A stretch of DNA of 64,000 bases from Salvia splendens (Eukaryota; Streptophyta; Magnoliopsida; Lamiales; Lamiaceae): positions 34,547,883 to 34,611,882 of the forward strand of contig NC_056039.1 of NCBI RefSeq assembly GCF_004379255.2, in the 5' to 3' direction. Of this stretch, positions 22,679 to 33,087 are shown piece by piece. Made by a program: the position numbers and the translations under genes. Under the pieces are notes generated by a model. It made no database searches and was not told the origin of the DNA. It saw only the letters and a program-made list of their open reading frames with translations. How positions within the stretch are numbered: the first letter of the stretch is position 1; the number at the start of each line of letters is the position of its first letter.

Positions 22679-23461
22679 TTTTTTTTCCACAAACTTTGTC
22701 AAAGTATCATTTTAGGTCCGTGAACTTTGAAAATATCATTTAAGGTCCGTCAACTATGAATTAATATTATTCTAAGTACATTTGTACTATTTTCAAATTT
22801 TTCTAGACGAAAATACCCTCAATACCTTGAAGCGTATATATTTTTAATAAACTTATCATATATTCATATTTTTTTATGAATATTTGTACTATATATTTTT
22901 TATAAAATTCTAAATATAATTTAAACTTCAATATTATCACTTAATTTTGTTACATGCAAGAAATGTTCCTTATTCAACTTTTTATAATTAAAGAATTTCA
23001 AAATATCTTTAAGATATGTATACTCGTAAAATTAATGTCCAAGTCAATAGACGATACTTAAATACTGATATATTGATATTATTTTTAAATATTATATTAA
23101 TATTTAAGTATCGTCTATTGACTGTGACATTAGTTTTACGAGTATACATATCTTTAAAATATTTTGAAATTCTTTAATTATAAAAAGTTGAATAAGGATC
23201 ATTTCTTGCATGTCACAAAATTAAGTGATAATATTGAAGGCCAAATTATATTTAGAAAATTCGTTAAAAACTATGAGTATGTGATAAATTAATTAAAAAT
23301 ATATATCCTTCAATGTATTGACGGTATTTTCGTCCATAAAAACTTTGAAATAGTAAAAAAGTACTTTGAATGATGTTAAGTCATAATTGATGGACCTCAA
23401 ATGATATTTTCAAAGTTAACAGATCTAAAATGATACTTTCACAAAGTCGGTGGAAAAAAAA
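22679..23461. repeat. Long foldback (MITE-like), arms about 370 bp
   Basis: Outer ends TTTTTTTTCCACAAACTTTG and (reverse complement) TTTTTTTTCCACCGACTTTG pair, and the pairing continues with scattered mismatches to the centre near 23075. There GTCAATAGACGATACTTAAA is mirrored by its complement. It is non-coding. The structure could fold into a long hairpin. I could not settle a clean target duplication (aagagg appears on both sides). Confidence 0.75.
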
Positions 23462-23637
23462 GAGGTTCCTCTAATCAAAATAATGAGAGTCAGAATGCAA
23501 TTAATAAAAGATGAGGAAACTCTAGAGAAATCAGGCTTTCCCTTTTCTTTTCCCTTTTTCTATTGTTTTGAGCTAAACACTGAAACTGGACCAAGAACTG
23601 AAAAAAGGAATAAACGAAAAAAAATCGAAAATCAGAA

Positions 23638-25316
23638 ATGGATCCTCAGCTTTGGCACAAAGTTGCAGCTATCTCAGGTAAACATCTGTCTCTCTCTCTC
23701 TGTCTCCGAATTTTTTGTTTGATTGTTATTTCTGCATTTGGAACCAGGTGTTGCTGCTCTAGGGCTCGGAACCTACGGCGCTCATGGTTTCAAGCCAAAG
23801 AACCCTTCCTACAACGATGTAACTATGCTCTATTTTTCGAGTTTTTCTCAGTTATTTTTTGTAATGATGTGATTCATCTGTGGTATTGAAGGTGTGGCGA
23901 ACGGCAAATTTGTACCATTTGGTTCACACAGCTGCTTTGCTCGCCGCTCCTATTACTTCACGCCCTAATATTGTGAGTCCCCACTTCTCGTGTGTGTGAT
24001 TTTGCATTGAAGTCTTTTTTTATGTGGATTTATTGTTTCTGGTAGTTTGGAGGCCTTTTGACTACTGGAATCCTGGCATTTTCGGGGACGTAAGTTTTCT
24101 GTTTCTTGTCATTTTCTTTTGATGAAGCATAGGTAGAAGCTCAATTTACTGCTGCTGCGATTGATGGATTTGATGAAACGACGAAAGAAATGGTTGATCC
24201 ATTTTAGATTTTTCAGTTCATATAAGCTTAGATGAATGTATATTAGACAAATTTGTCAAATCTATATACAATATCTTATAGGAAATGGGTATTCAATTGC
24301 ATAAGCCTTTACTTGTAGAAAAATGGTAGTACTATTAAAGTAGGCCAAGAAACGGAGTTCCAGCTCGTTGGTATATCAGTGCATGGAACTCTGTGAGCAT
24401 GATCTGGTTGAGAATGTTTGATCTTGCAGAATTATATGTAGGCAAGAAATTCGAAACTTGTGTTAGTGGTCGATATCTAAATGGCAAAAGGCTGAACATT
24501 TGGGGATTGAAGTTCTTAGGTTATTGCATGAATTTCTCTGGTGTTGTAGGATGAGTCAACCTTACTGTTTGTCCCTGTTCAAATCATTCATTAACAACTC
24601 AAGAGTTGAGACTGACAAATGGTGTGATTCTATGTGATCCCCGCCATAGATTATTTCATACAAAGTTGTGATTTTTTTTTATAAATTTCGTTGGAGATAT
24701 CTGTTTTACATGGAAAAGCATAATTGCCTGTTGTTTTTGAAGCAACCTAACAACCTAATAGTTTGCTATTCAATTTCAGCATGTAACTAAATCACAACAT
24801 CAATATTCATATATCAAGAATATAATGACAAAGTATAAGGTGCCCCTGATTAGTTTCTTCTATTCTGTTGGTATATTTCTTTCAAGTCTTGAATCTGTCT
24901 GTCTGACTTTAAGTATGTTGTATGTTGCTTAGAACTTTAAAGTGCTGACATATCCCTCACCATGATCAACTCCTAATATATTCCAGTAGACTGCCTTTCT
25001 GAAAGATTTCACTCATTTATACTAGTTCATATTTGGCATTTGTTTCAAAATGATAACTGTAGAGAAATCCTGAGATGTGATGCTTGCTATACAAGGCAAT
25101 GGTCGATTTTCCAGGTGCTATCCTGAGAAATCCTGAGATGGGATGACATAACATTTCTTGTGGTTTGGTTAGATTTTCTGTATGATATCTATGACTAACA
25201 ATGGTCGATTTTCCAGGTGCTATGCGGTTGCATACCTAGAAGATAGAACATATTCTCGGTTGGCCCCCTTCGGAGGATTTGCCTTCATTGGTGCTTGGGC
25301 AAGCTTGATGTTCTGA
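23638..25316 (+). CDS. TMEM256: TMEM256/DUF423 family small membrane protein
   Basis: Five exons, 23638-23677, 23748-23818, 23892-23972, 24046-24089 and 25217-25316, all with GT-AG introns and matching phases, give 111 residues. Family hallmarks are visible: GVAALGLGTYGAHGF near the start, an HxLVHTAALLAAP segment, GGLLTTGILAFSGTCYAVAY, and the closing APFGGFAFIGAWASLMF. The protein should cross the membrane about four times. DUF423/TMEM256 proteins occur from bacteria to animals and plants and their role is unknown. The last intron is over 1.1 kb and contains a duplicated copy of its own 3' splice site. Confidence 0.9.
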
Positions 25317-25730
25317 GCAGTTTCATCTCTCAAAATAACATGTTGTAATTGCTATTGCTATTGAGAAATCTGTCTGTTAGCTATATGAGTACGTTGCATA
25401 CTGCTTTTTTAGCTATGAAGAAAGAAAACTATTGATTTCTCTAGTTAGCCATCCTTTTACCTTTTCAGTATGTATTTCAGTGAATAATCCGTGTAAGAGA
25501 TTTTTCTGTCATAAAATTCCATGAAGTGGGAATTCATTCAGTTTTTGGTAGTACTAAAATTTCAGTATTTGTTTGGAAAAGCAAGAAAATGACAAGGAAT
25601 AACCTTTCTAGACAAGTAGAATTGAAGATGCTAACAATGAAATTATACGATGACATGAACCCCAGCGTTTTGTCAACTGAACTGTGTTTCCTCGTCCAAA
25701 TCGACCATTTCTAGATTGATAACCTCAAGC

Positions 25731-25797
25731 TCAGGGTGTGAGCTCATAGTTGCAAGAGTTATAACCTGCAGGAACACGGCAGCCATAGTTAATAGAA

Positions 25798-25851
<54 letters not shown>

Positions 25852-26322
25852 GGTCAAGAGCAGTGCCTCTGAAGTAACAGGAGCCACCTCTGCGCTTGAA
25901 CTTTTGATAGTAATTGTTGAAGGCATAAGAAGCATGGGTATTGGGCTGAAAGCAGGCCTGGCCCACTTGAATCTTGCTGCAGTTGGCGTTTCCAATACCA
26001 CAGGCCCAATCCAAAGCAGTTTGCAATTCACTCTCCGAGTCTGCGACACACCACTCTCCCACCACCACTTCATCTGAACAAAACAAATAAGTACAGTATA
26101 AAATATTTTGTAAAAGCAAAAATTCATTTTATAAATTGAATTCAGTAGAGTGTAGAGTTGACATATGGAGTTTTAGTGGAGAGGAAGAAGCAAATATAAA
26201 CAGAGACCAAATATTGAAATTTTATTAGTGGGTGAGAGATAGTCCGTGATGTTTTGTTACCTGATAGTAGTATTTGTAAATAGGTGGTGATAAGAAAGAG
26301 AGCATATCTTGAGTGCTGCCAT
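25731..26322 (-). CDS. X8/CBM43 domain protein (callose-binding / Ole e 10 type), possibly disrupted in exon 1
   Basis: Exon 2 (26073-25849) and exon 3 (25765-25731) join in phase to give a complete X8 domain. It runs [20 protein letters not shown], then [24 protein letters not shown], and [13 protein letters not shown] before TGA. All six expected cysteines are present, the last supplied by exon 3, which supports the splice. The GT/GA microsatellite lies in intron 2. X8 (CBM43) proteins bind beta-1,3-glucan at cell walls and plasmodesmata. Exon 1 (26322-26261) begins MAALKICS and should be a signal peptide, but it is 62 bp and ends in phase 2 where phase 1 is needed. The next frame reads [13 protein letters not shown], the expected hydrophobic core. 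A 2-bp loss (or 1-bp gain) near 26300 would explain this, so the copy may be a pseudogene, or the base call wrong. There is no GPI tail. Confidence 0.7.
25799..25842. repeat. (GT)n(GA)n microsatellite in intron 2 of the X8 gene
   Basis: About eight GT units followed by about fourteen GA units. Read on the minus strand it forms the TC/CA-rich end of the intron and is not coding. Confidence 0.9.
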
Positions 26323-26715
26323 ATTATCTAAATGTAGGGAGAAGAGTAAGAGAGTAGTGATTTATAGGTTGGAGTATTGGAGTGTAGTGTACACGTGAGC
26401 ATTGGTCGAAAAAGGCTGCAAAAAAAGGCTGGGACTACAAAAACAGATCGCACTTGTTTTGAGCAAAAGATTCTAGTGTGTTATGGCAAATGCAATCACA
26501 TGCATGCTTTATGAGTTACTAGATGTTATGGGGTTAATTAATCCAAAAGATGTTTTAAGTCAATAAACTAGTCTCTTTTTGGAGTTTGAGCTGGTCTGAT
26601 GCTTCTTCTATCATTTTAGTGTTAGCCCAACAAATCAAACCTGAGCTGGGCCCATTTAGCATGAGTCCAACCTTTATCATCAAATTCAAACCGTTTAAGT
26701 TGTAAGATTATGATG
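26323..26715. other. Upstream region of the X8 gene
   Basis: It contains the presumed minus-strand promoter (TATAAATCAC at about 26355-26365 on the minus strand). No other gene is seen before the gypsy target site. Confidence 0.4.
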
Positions 26716-26720
26716 CATAG

Positions 26721-27341
26721 TGATGGTTAGGCGAATTTTTGATGGTGATGAATGCAGGAAAATGCAGATCACGACACAGAGATTTACGTGGTTCGATTTA
26801 CTGAGGTAAATCTACGTCCACGGGAAGAAAAAAGGGCAGAGTTGTATTGCTTGATCTGTTTTCTACAGCTTACAATACAGACTTGCTATTTGACATTTGA
26901 TCTCTAGAGAACTTAACCCTTTTCTATCTGATCTAAGTTCTATTTATACATTGAACTAAGATCGTGGCTTGCATCACCACTAATGATGGTTGTGGATGTC
27001 GTGGAGGTCATGGAGATCCTGCATGGGTCCACTACCTCTTTGTTTGGTCCGCTTATCCCGCATGAGATCCTGCATGATTTGACACCACTAAATAGATCGT
27101 GTAGTGGTCATGAGATCCTGCATGGGTCCACTATCTCCCAGTTCGGTCGAATACTGAGACCGAACTGCTGAACTATTGCCGAGCAGCTTTTGCCGATCTG
27201 AGAGTAGAACTGATTGGTCGGCTTTTACCGAGCTGTAGGCTGGGGCCGAACTCTTTGGTAATGCCGAACTGATACTCTTCCTTGGGCTTTGGGCTGATGG
27301 GCCGTCACTGCTATTGGGCTTGTTTAGTCCGTACTCCATCA
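26721..27341 (-). repeat. LTR (3' LTR in element orientation)
   Basis: 621 bp, the partner of 33088-33708, with CATAG immediately outside. Confidence 0.95.
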
Positions 27342-27343
27342 CT

Positions 27344-27360
27344 ACCCCCCCCCGAAAAGC
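27344..27360 (-). other. Polypurine tract of the gypsy element
   Basis: On the minus strand this reads TCGCTTTTCGGGGGGGGGT next to the LTR, as expected for the plus-strand primer. It sets the orientation of the element. Confidence 0.75.
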
Positions 27361-27683
27361 GAAGTGAATCACTTCGGCGAAGCGAGTCACTTCGGCATTC
27401 TGGATAAAGGTACGGGGGAGGCTGACGTCAGGGGACGTGCCTTGCGCGTGACTGCATTAAATGCGACAGTAAAATCCGGCCGTTGAATCCTGAAAAGGTG
27501 GGATTCGAAACGGTGCGATGATTTTGAAATCTTCTCCGAATCTGATAAATACACCCTTTCTTCATCCTTTGAATACTTTTTGCTGTTGCTTCTTCTGCAC
27601 TCTGTCTCTTTTGCGTAAAAAATTTCCTTCCGCTTTCAAGAATTTCTTCAGAATTTCTTCAGATTTTGCAAAGAGTAAGAACC

Positions 27684-30517
27684 ATGTCTTCTTCTTCTTC
27701 TTCTGAGTTAGGTAGCGGTAGGAAAGGGGGCAAGGGGTCTTCTAGCCGGAAAGAGTCCGGGGAGAAGACTGTAGAATACTTTCACAGCGTCTTGAGTAAG
27801 GACACCGTGATATCTCTACATGAAAAATATCTTCTTCCCGGGGGGAAGGCGGTGGTTCCCGACGATGATCATAGGGCTAACGACCCGCCGGAGGGTTATG
27901 CCACCGTTTACGAAGCCTGCTTAGAATGCGGGCTTCGTTTCCCTCTTCCCCCACCTTTTGTAGAGCTTCTTGATTTTTTTCAACTCCCTTTAGGTCAGGT
28001 GACTCCGAATTCGTGGAGGCACTTGTCGGCTTTTGCTGCCGAACTCCGTAGGCTAGATAAGGATCTGTCTCTGCGGGCAATCCTTAATTTTTTCCAGTTT
28101 AAAAGGAAGGGATCTTGGTTTTACTTGATCCCCTTACAGCCTTTTAGGGCCTTCTGCAAAACCAAGTGGCCGAAATGGCAAAACCGTTTCTTTTTTTATA
28201 ATAGGACTTCGGCTCCGAGCTTTCCTTGGAGAGGGCCGAAGTCCGTGATTCCCCATCCTCGGTTAGAACCGTTGGCCGAGCTCGAGGGCGAGCTCAATAA
28301 GATTCCTATGATTAGGAAACAGTACTCGGAAACTGAGCTCGTCAAGGGCGACCTCGTGTTCAATATCTCGTCTTCGGACGAAGAAACTGAGGGTGAGGAT
28401 TTCTTTTTTATGCTTTACTGCTTTAGCGGCGAAAACTAACCTTGCTTTCTTGCTTTTTGGCAGTGTACATGCTGAATAAGATGAGCCGCAAATCTTCGGA
28501 GTCCAAGGAGCCGGAGAGGCCGAAAATCACCAGCTCGGCGTCTGATGCCGAGAGGACTCCGAAGAGGCAAAAAACCTCTTCGGATCCGAAGAAGCCGGAG
28601 TCGACTTCGGCAAAGGGGAAGGCCCAGAAGCCCCCGAGAGCGCCAGAGAAAGACGTGGTCTTGGCGCCTCCTTCGGAACATATCTGTGAGCCGTTTTTAT
28701 GGCCCACGGACTTCGCCGAGGTGAATTCTCTTCTTGATTTTTTGGCCTTGCTTTTTTCCTGTATTTTTTGTGGCCCCTTTGTTGACTTTTTTCTTTATCC
28801 ATTTTCAGAGGAACGATATGCTCTCCAAGCTCGTCGCCGTCGAACTTTCCAAAGCGTCCAATGACTATGCTGAGATGCAGAGGAAGTTGGCGGCTGCTTG
28901 TCATCGGGCCGAACAGGCTGAGGCTAACTTTGAGAAGGCCAGAGCTGCTAGGATTTCGGCCCAGGATGAAGCTCAGTTTGCCAAAAACCAGCTCGTCATC
29001 CAGCGAGAGCAGACGAAACGGAGGGATGCTGCTGCCGTGGTTGCCCAAGGGGAGGTTCTCCGTGCTTTCGCGGAGAAACTCTTTCTGAGCAACCAATTTT
29101 CAGCCTTTGTCGGTGATCTGCTGAAACTGATGACCGATAAAGCCGAGCAGGGTCCCGAAGTCATCCTGCCGCTGTACGGCCGAGAGATAGCAGCTCGGCT
29201 TCAGAGTCTGCCGGTGCTTGAGGAGCTTGCTTCGTCCTCGGTCCTGCTTTCTGCAGACCAAGTTCGTAGTTGCCGAGCTGACCGCGATGAGAACATGGAG
29301 GCTATCTTTGCCTCCATAGGGTCAGTTTCACCCGCTCCAATTTTCCATGGAGAGGGTGAGACCGAGCAGCATGAGCGGCAGACCGGCGATGAGCAGGCCG
29401 AGCAGGAGGCGCAGCAGATCGGCTACGGTGGCGCCGAGCAGGCTGGGGAGAGCAGGGAGGCCGAGGCTGAAGCTGAAGCAGACGAGGAGAAGGAAGCTGA
29501 ACCTCACCGAGAAGGCGGAGACGAAGCTAGCGGAGTATGATTTCGTCTTCCTTCTCTTAGTTTAGTTTCTTCCTTCTTGTAAAACGGCCTTGAAGCCCTT
29601 GTGTAGAAAAATTTTTTTCTTATGAATGAAAAAATTCTTCTTTCTGCTCTTGTGTCTTTGTATAGCCTTTCGTACTCTCTTACTCCTGTTGTGGTTTACT
29701 ACCTGCTCGGTAAGCTGAAATGCCGAACTGACGTAGCTGCTTTGTATTCTTAACTCTCAAGGAGCTGGAGGTACTTCACTGGAAGCGGCTGTACTCTTCG
29801 GCTTTAGACGAAGCTGAGAAAAGAGCTATAGCTGACCAGATGAAGAATGACGAACTCTTGGCTCGTTCAATGAAGCTGGAGGCCGATAATAAGGACTTAG
29901 AGTCCGAAAAGAAGGATCTGGAGGCCGAGCTGAACACTGCCGTCGCTGAGAGGACTGCGTATGAGGATTTCATCTGCAGGCGTGGGGGAATGACCATCTC
30001 TGAAGTTCAAGAACGAGTTGACGAACTGTGGGAGGAATATCATGTACTCCGGAGGAACAATGCGCTGGAGAGCTCGGCTTGCCAACAAGTCGTGAAATCA
30101 TTGCGGCGCTGGGCTTCTCGGTACGACATAGTTCTTTCCCGGCGTCCCTCAATTGAGAGATTCCTCAGGCATTTCCCGCCAACAGATGCTAGTACTCCAG
30201 CTCAAACCTCTGATTCACTTGCTCAAAACCGTACTCCAAGTCAGCAACGAACTCAGGGACAACCAGAGACGTCAAGTCGAGGACGGACTGAAGTTCGCAG
30301 AGGAGCTGTGGTTATGAGTGAGCAAGATCGGCAAATGCTTCGTGAAGAGACTCTTCGCCGCCGAGGTGCTAGGGCTTCTCGGGCTCAGGGAAGAGGCGGT
30401 AGGTCGATTAGAGCATCTCGTCGACCTGCTTATTCTTCAGCTGCCGAGAACGCCCGAACTCGGCTTCACGAGGATTTTGTGAATAGATGGCTCAACTTTA
30501 GCAACCCTGGACAGTAG
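27684..30517 (+). CDS. Antisense extra ORF of the gypsy element, spliced, 'putative gypsy type transposon' family
   Basis: Exons 27684-28392, 28464-28720, 28809-29534 and 29762-30517 join in phase with GT-AG junctions into about 815 residues. Exon 1 has the domain seen in plant proteins labelled 'putative gypsy type transposon' (PF04195-like): PPEGYATVYEACLECGLRFP, FFQLPLGQVTPNSWRHL and WFYLIP. Exon 2 is Ser/Lys/Pro-rich. Exons 3 and 4 are long coiled coils rich in Glu/Ala (SNDYAEMQRKLAAACHRAEQ, LEADNKDLESEKKDLEAEL), followed by a Gln/Arg-rich tail. The first two introns are well supported. The third (29535-29761) is inferred; without it translation stops at 29540. The gene runs opposite to gag and converges with it. 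Its start lies about 340 bases inside the left LTR, so the LTR may provide an antisense promoter. No catalytic function is visible. Confidence 0.7.
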
Positions 30518-30661
30518 GATAGTCCTTTGTAATAGCGTAACGCCATCTCGTAGGGTAGCGGAGTTGTGTGCCGAACAAGATTTGAAAAATGAAATTTTGT
30601 TTTCGCTTCTAACACTGTGTATTTATAGCTTAGCGAAAAAATTTCATCGTACTTGTCCTCG

Positions 30662-30855
30662 GTCTTATGAAGTAAACTTCTTTGACCGGACTCGTCTTTG
30701 GTCTGATGAAATAAACATCTTTGACCGGACTCGTCTTTGGTCTGATGAAATAAACATCTTTGACCGGACTCGTCTTTGGTCTGATGAAATAAACATCTTT
30801 GACCGGACTCGTCTTTGGTCTGATGAAATAAACATCTTTGACCGGACTAAGCTTG
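30662..30855 (+). repeat. 39-bp tandem repeat, about five copies
   Basis: The unit begins gtctgatgaaataaacatct and ends with ttgaccggactcgtctttg; the first copy is diverged and the last is cut short. Since 39 is a multiple of three, one frame stays open (DEINIFDRTRLWS), but this is a repeat artefact and not a gene. Confidence 0.9.
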
Positions 30856-30859
30856 TGTC

Positions 30860-31200
30860 CTAATTTGGCGAGTTTTATCGCTCGGATCGGACTTTCCGTT
30901 GTCCTAATTTGGGGATCGGACTTTCCCTTGTCCTAATTCGGCGAGTTTTATCGCGTGGATCGGACTTTCCCTTGTCCTAATTCAGGCAAGTTTTATCGCG
31001 TGAATCGGACTTTTGTTGCAGTTCGTTTCAGACGAAGTGCTTGATTCTTAAGCTGAATTGTGGTCTTGTATCCTCTTTAGAAGCTTGGACTTCACAATCG
31101 TTGGCTTATTGCAGTTCGTTTCAGACGAACTGCTTGTTTAAGCTGAATTGTGGTCTTGTATCCTCTTTAGAAGCTTTGACTCACAATCGTTGGCTTGTAT
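30860..31200 (+). repeat. Further tandem repeats in the gypsy element (about 60-bp and about 100-bp units)
   Basis: Phrases built on 'gcgagttttatcgcg' and 'atcggactttcccttgtcc' recur three to four times (30875-31010). A unit starting gcagttcgtttcagacgaa then occurs twice (about 31018 and 31112), each followed by the same phrase about tgtggtcttgtatcctcttt. Confidence 0.75.
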
Positions 31201-31378
31201 ATGTTCTAAGAAGGGGATCAGCCTTCGAAGAACAAGATACCTCAGTAACATTTGTAAGAGACGACACGCACAGAGACAGATAAAACACACAGACAAAACG
31301 CACAGAGACAAACAAAGACCAAGCAAACCAAAGAAAGCACATTGACCGAACAGGACTCAAGACTGACTGGACTGTCTC

Positions 31379-31830
31379 TTACAAATGGAACTTTTTGAGG
31401 TTGGAAACGTACCATGTTCGGGGTACTTGTGCTCCTGACACGTGAGTCAATTTGTAAGACCTTTTGCCGAGGACTTCTGACACCCGATATGGACCTTCCC
31501 ATGTGGGTTCGAGTTCGCCCAGCTTTTCTGCTCGGCTTACTTCGTTGTTTCTCAAGACGAGATCTCCCACTTGAAATTGCAGCTTTTTCACCCTTTGGTT
31601 ATAATACCGGGCTACTTGCTCCTTGTACTTGGCTGCTTTTATGCAGGCCAATTCTCTTCTTTCTTCGGCAAGATCTAGTTCGGCTCTCAGTCCGTCACCA
31701 TTCATTTCTGAGGAGAAATTGAGTTCGGGGACTGGGTATGCCGATCTCAACCGGAATCACTGCTTCAGTGCCGTACACCATCGAGTTCGGCTCTGGTGTG
31801 ACTTCGGTCATTTCGCCTGCCTCTGACTCC
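31379..31830 (-). pseudogene. Gypsy pol remnant: integrase C-terminal end
   Basis: On the minus strand the frame carries a short stretch like FGTEAVIPVE (about 31790-31760), then ELDLAEERRELACIKAAKYK, YYNQRVKKLQFQVGDLVLR and GPYRVSEVLGKRSYKL, ending NLKKFHL at a stop (31379). These are the C-terminal landmarks of Ty3/gypsy integrases. Protease, reverse transcriptase, RNase H and the integrase core are missing between this and gag. The copy cannot supply its own enzymes. Confidence 0.8.
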
Positions 31831-31934
31831 GGCTGCTGTGATTGCTATGCTTGATGGTGCCGAACTGATTGCTCGGCACTTTTAAGCGCAATCTGCGAAC
31901 ACACTTGCTCTTTTTCGATCACCTCGGATGACCG

Positions 31935-33011
31935 CTATCCCTCCTTTGGTGGGGAAGGTGTTCGGCGAGGAAGCCTCTGATCGCTATGATCGGGCTTCTT
32001 TTTGTCTTCTCTAGATGAGCTGTCTAAAGACCGTTTTCGACGGTCTGCCTCATCGGCACGAGAAAACTTGTCCGCAATGTCCCACATCTCTTGAGCTGTT
32101 TGCGGACTGCATTCCACGAGCTTTCTGTAGAGAGCTCCGGGCAGGATTCCATTTTGGAATGCCGAAATGACAAGTAGATCGTTGAGATCATCTACTTGTA
32201 GGCATTCCTTGTGGAATCTCATCATGAAGTCGTTGATCTTTTCGTCGCGACCTTGACGTATAGAAAGCAGCTGAGCCGAAGTGATCCGGGCTTCCGCTTT
32301 CTGAAAGAACCTCCTGTGGAAAGCCTCCATTAGATCTCGGTAAGATCTAATGCTGCCTTGGGGGAGGCTATCGAACCACCTTCTTGCGTTCCCGATAAGC
32401 AGCTCGGGGAACAGCTTGCACATATGGACCTCATTGAGACCTTGGTTCGCCATATTATACTGATAGCGTCCCAGGAAGTCATGAGGATCCACCAACCCGT
32501 CATAAGTCATCGACGGAGTTCGGTAGTTCTGTGGAAGGGGAGTTCGGGTGATATCGTCCGAGAACGGAGTCTTCAATGCTCCGTACATGGCGAACCCGAC
32601 ATCTCTTCGGTATGGAGGAGATGGAGATCTCCTGTGATTCCGGTACCGAGGAGGAACAGGAACATGTCGGGGTTGAGGATTCTTCTTCCTGGAAGACACG
32701 GCACTACTGCGGTAGTGACTTTCATGTCTGGATGAGGAAGGAGAACCCACCGTTTTCGTCTTCGGCTGTTGGCTCTTTTGCAGGAAGGCTAAGAACTCAT
32801 CCTGCTTCTCAGCCAAGAACAGCTTGACAGCCTCATTCAAATCATGCTGCTGGGAAGACTCGGTGTGTGGACCTTTTGAGCGGCTTGTTCCTTCATCGTG
32901 AAAACTGGAAGTAGATGTCTCCCGAGGCTGTTTTCCGGACCTGCGGGCTGGACTAGCTTCCTCATGGTTTTCACGAACGGTATTACGGGTAGTGTGTGAT
33001 CTGGTATGCAT
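31935..33011 (-). CDS. Gypsy gag protein
   Basis: An intact frame of 358 residues starting MHTRSHTTRNT. Residues 1-160 are Ser/Arg-rich and low complexity. The retrotransposon gag domain (about 180-300) includes LPQNYRTPSMTYDGLVDPHD, FPELLIGNARRWFDSLP and FHRRFFQ. The end is basic. The zinc knuckle that normally follows is absent, so the gag C-terminus was lost with pol. Gag would assemble particles; because it is intact the element may still be packaged, with enzymes provided by a related full copy (inference). Confidence 0.85.
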   Translation of the reverse strand: MHTRSHTTRNTVRENHEEASPARRSGKQPRETSTSSFHDEGTSRSKGPHTESSQQHDLNEAVKLFLAEKQDEFLAFLQKSQQPKTKTVGSPSSSRHESHYRSSAVSSRKKNPQPRHVPVPPRYRNHRRSPSPPYRRDVGFAMYGALKTPFSDDITRTPLPQNYRTPSMTYDGLVDPHDFLGRYQYNMANQGLNEVHMCKLFPELLIGNARRWFDSLPQGSIRSYRDLMEAFHRRFFQKAEARITSAQLLSIRQGRDEKINDFMMRFHKECLQVDDLNDLLVISAFQNGILPGALYRKLVECSPQTAQEMWDIADKFSRADEADRRKRSLDSSSREDKKKPDHSDQRLPRRTPSPPKEG

Positions 33012-33069
33012 TTTTTTGGGGTGGAAAAAGGGTCAAAAATTCGCTTTATCACAAATTTGGTTCTCTGTT

Positions 33070-33086
33070 TCCCACAGACGGCGCCA
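33070..33086 (-). other. Primer-binding site of the gypsy element
   Basis: On the minus strand TGGCGCCGTCTGTGGG follows the end of the right LTR. The TGGCGCCG start is typical of plant Ty3/gypsy elements. I have not assigned the tRNA. Confidence 0.7.
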
Positions 33087-33087
33087 G

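Noticed and set aside
25673..26119. 148-residue minus-strand frame across the X8 gene
   Set aside because: It translates the GT/GA microsatellite as Ser-Leu and His-Thr repeats. The intron removed from 25848 to 25766 gives the missing sixth cysteine.
28527..29096. Minus-strand frame inside the gypsy element, in the same direction as gag
   Set aside because: No retroelement domain and no family resemblance; a shadow of the coiled-coil exons on the other strand.
30564..30863. 99-residue frame with a repeated 13-residue unit
   Set aside because: It is open only because the tandem repeat unit is 39 bp; there is no gene context.
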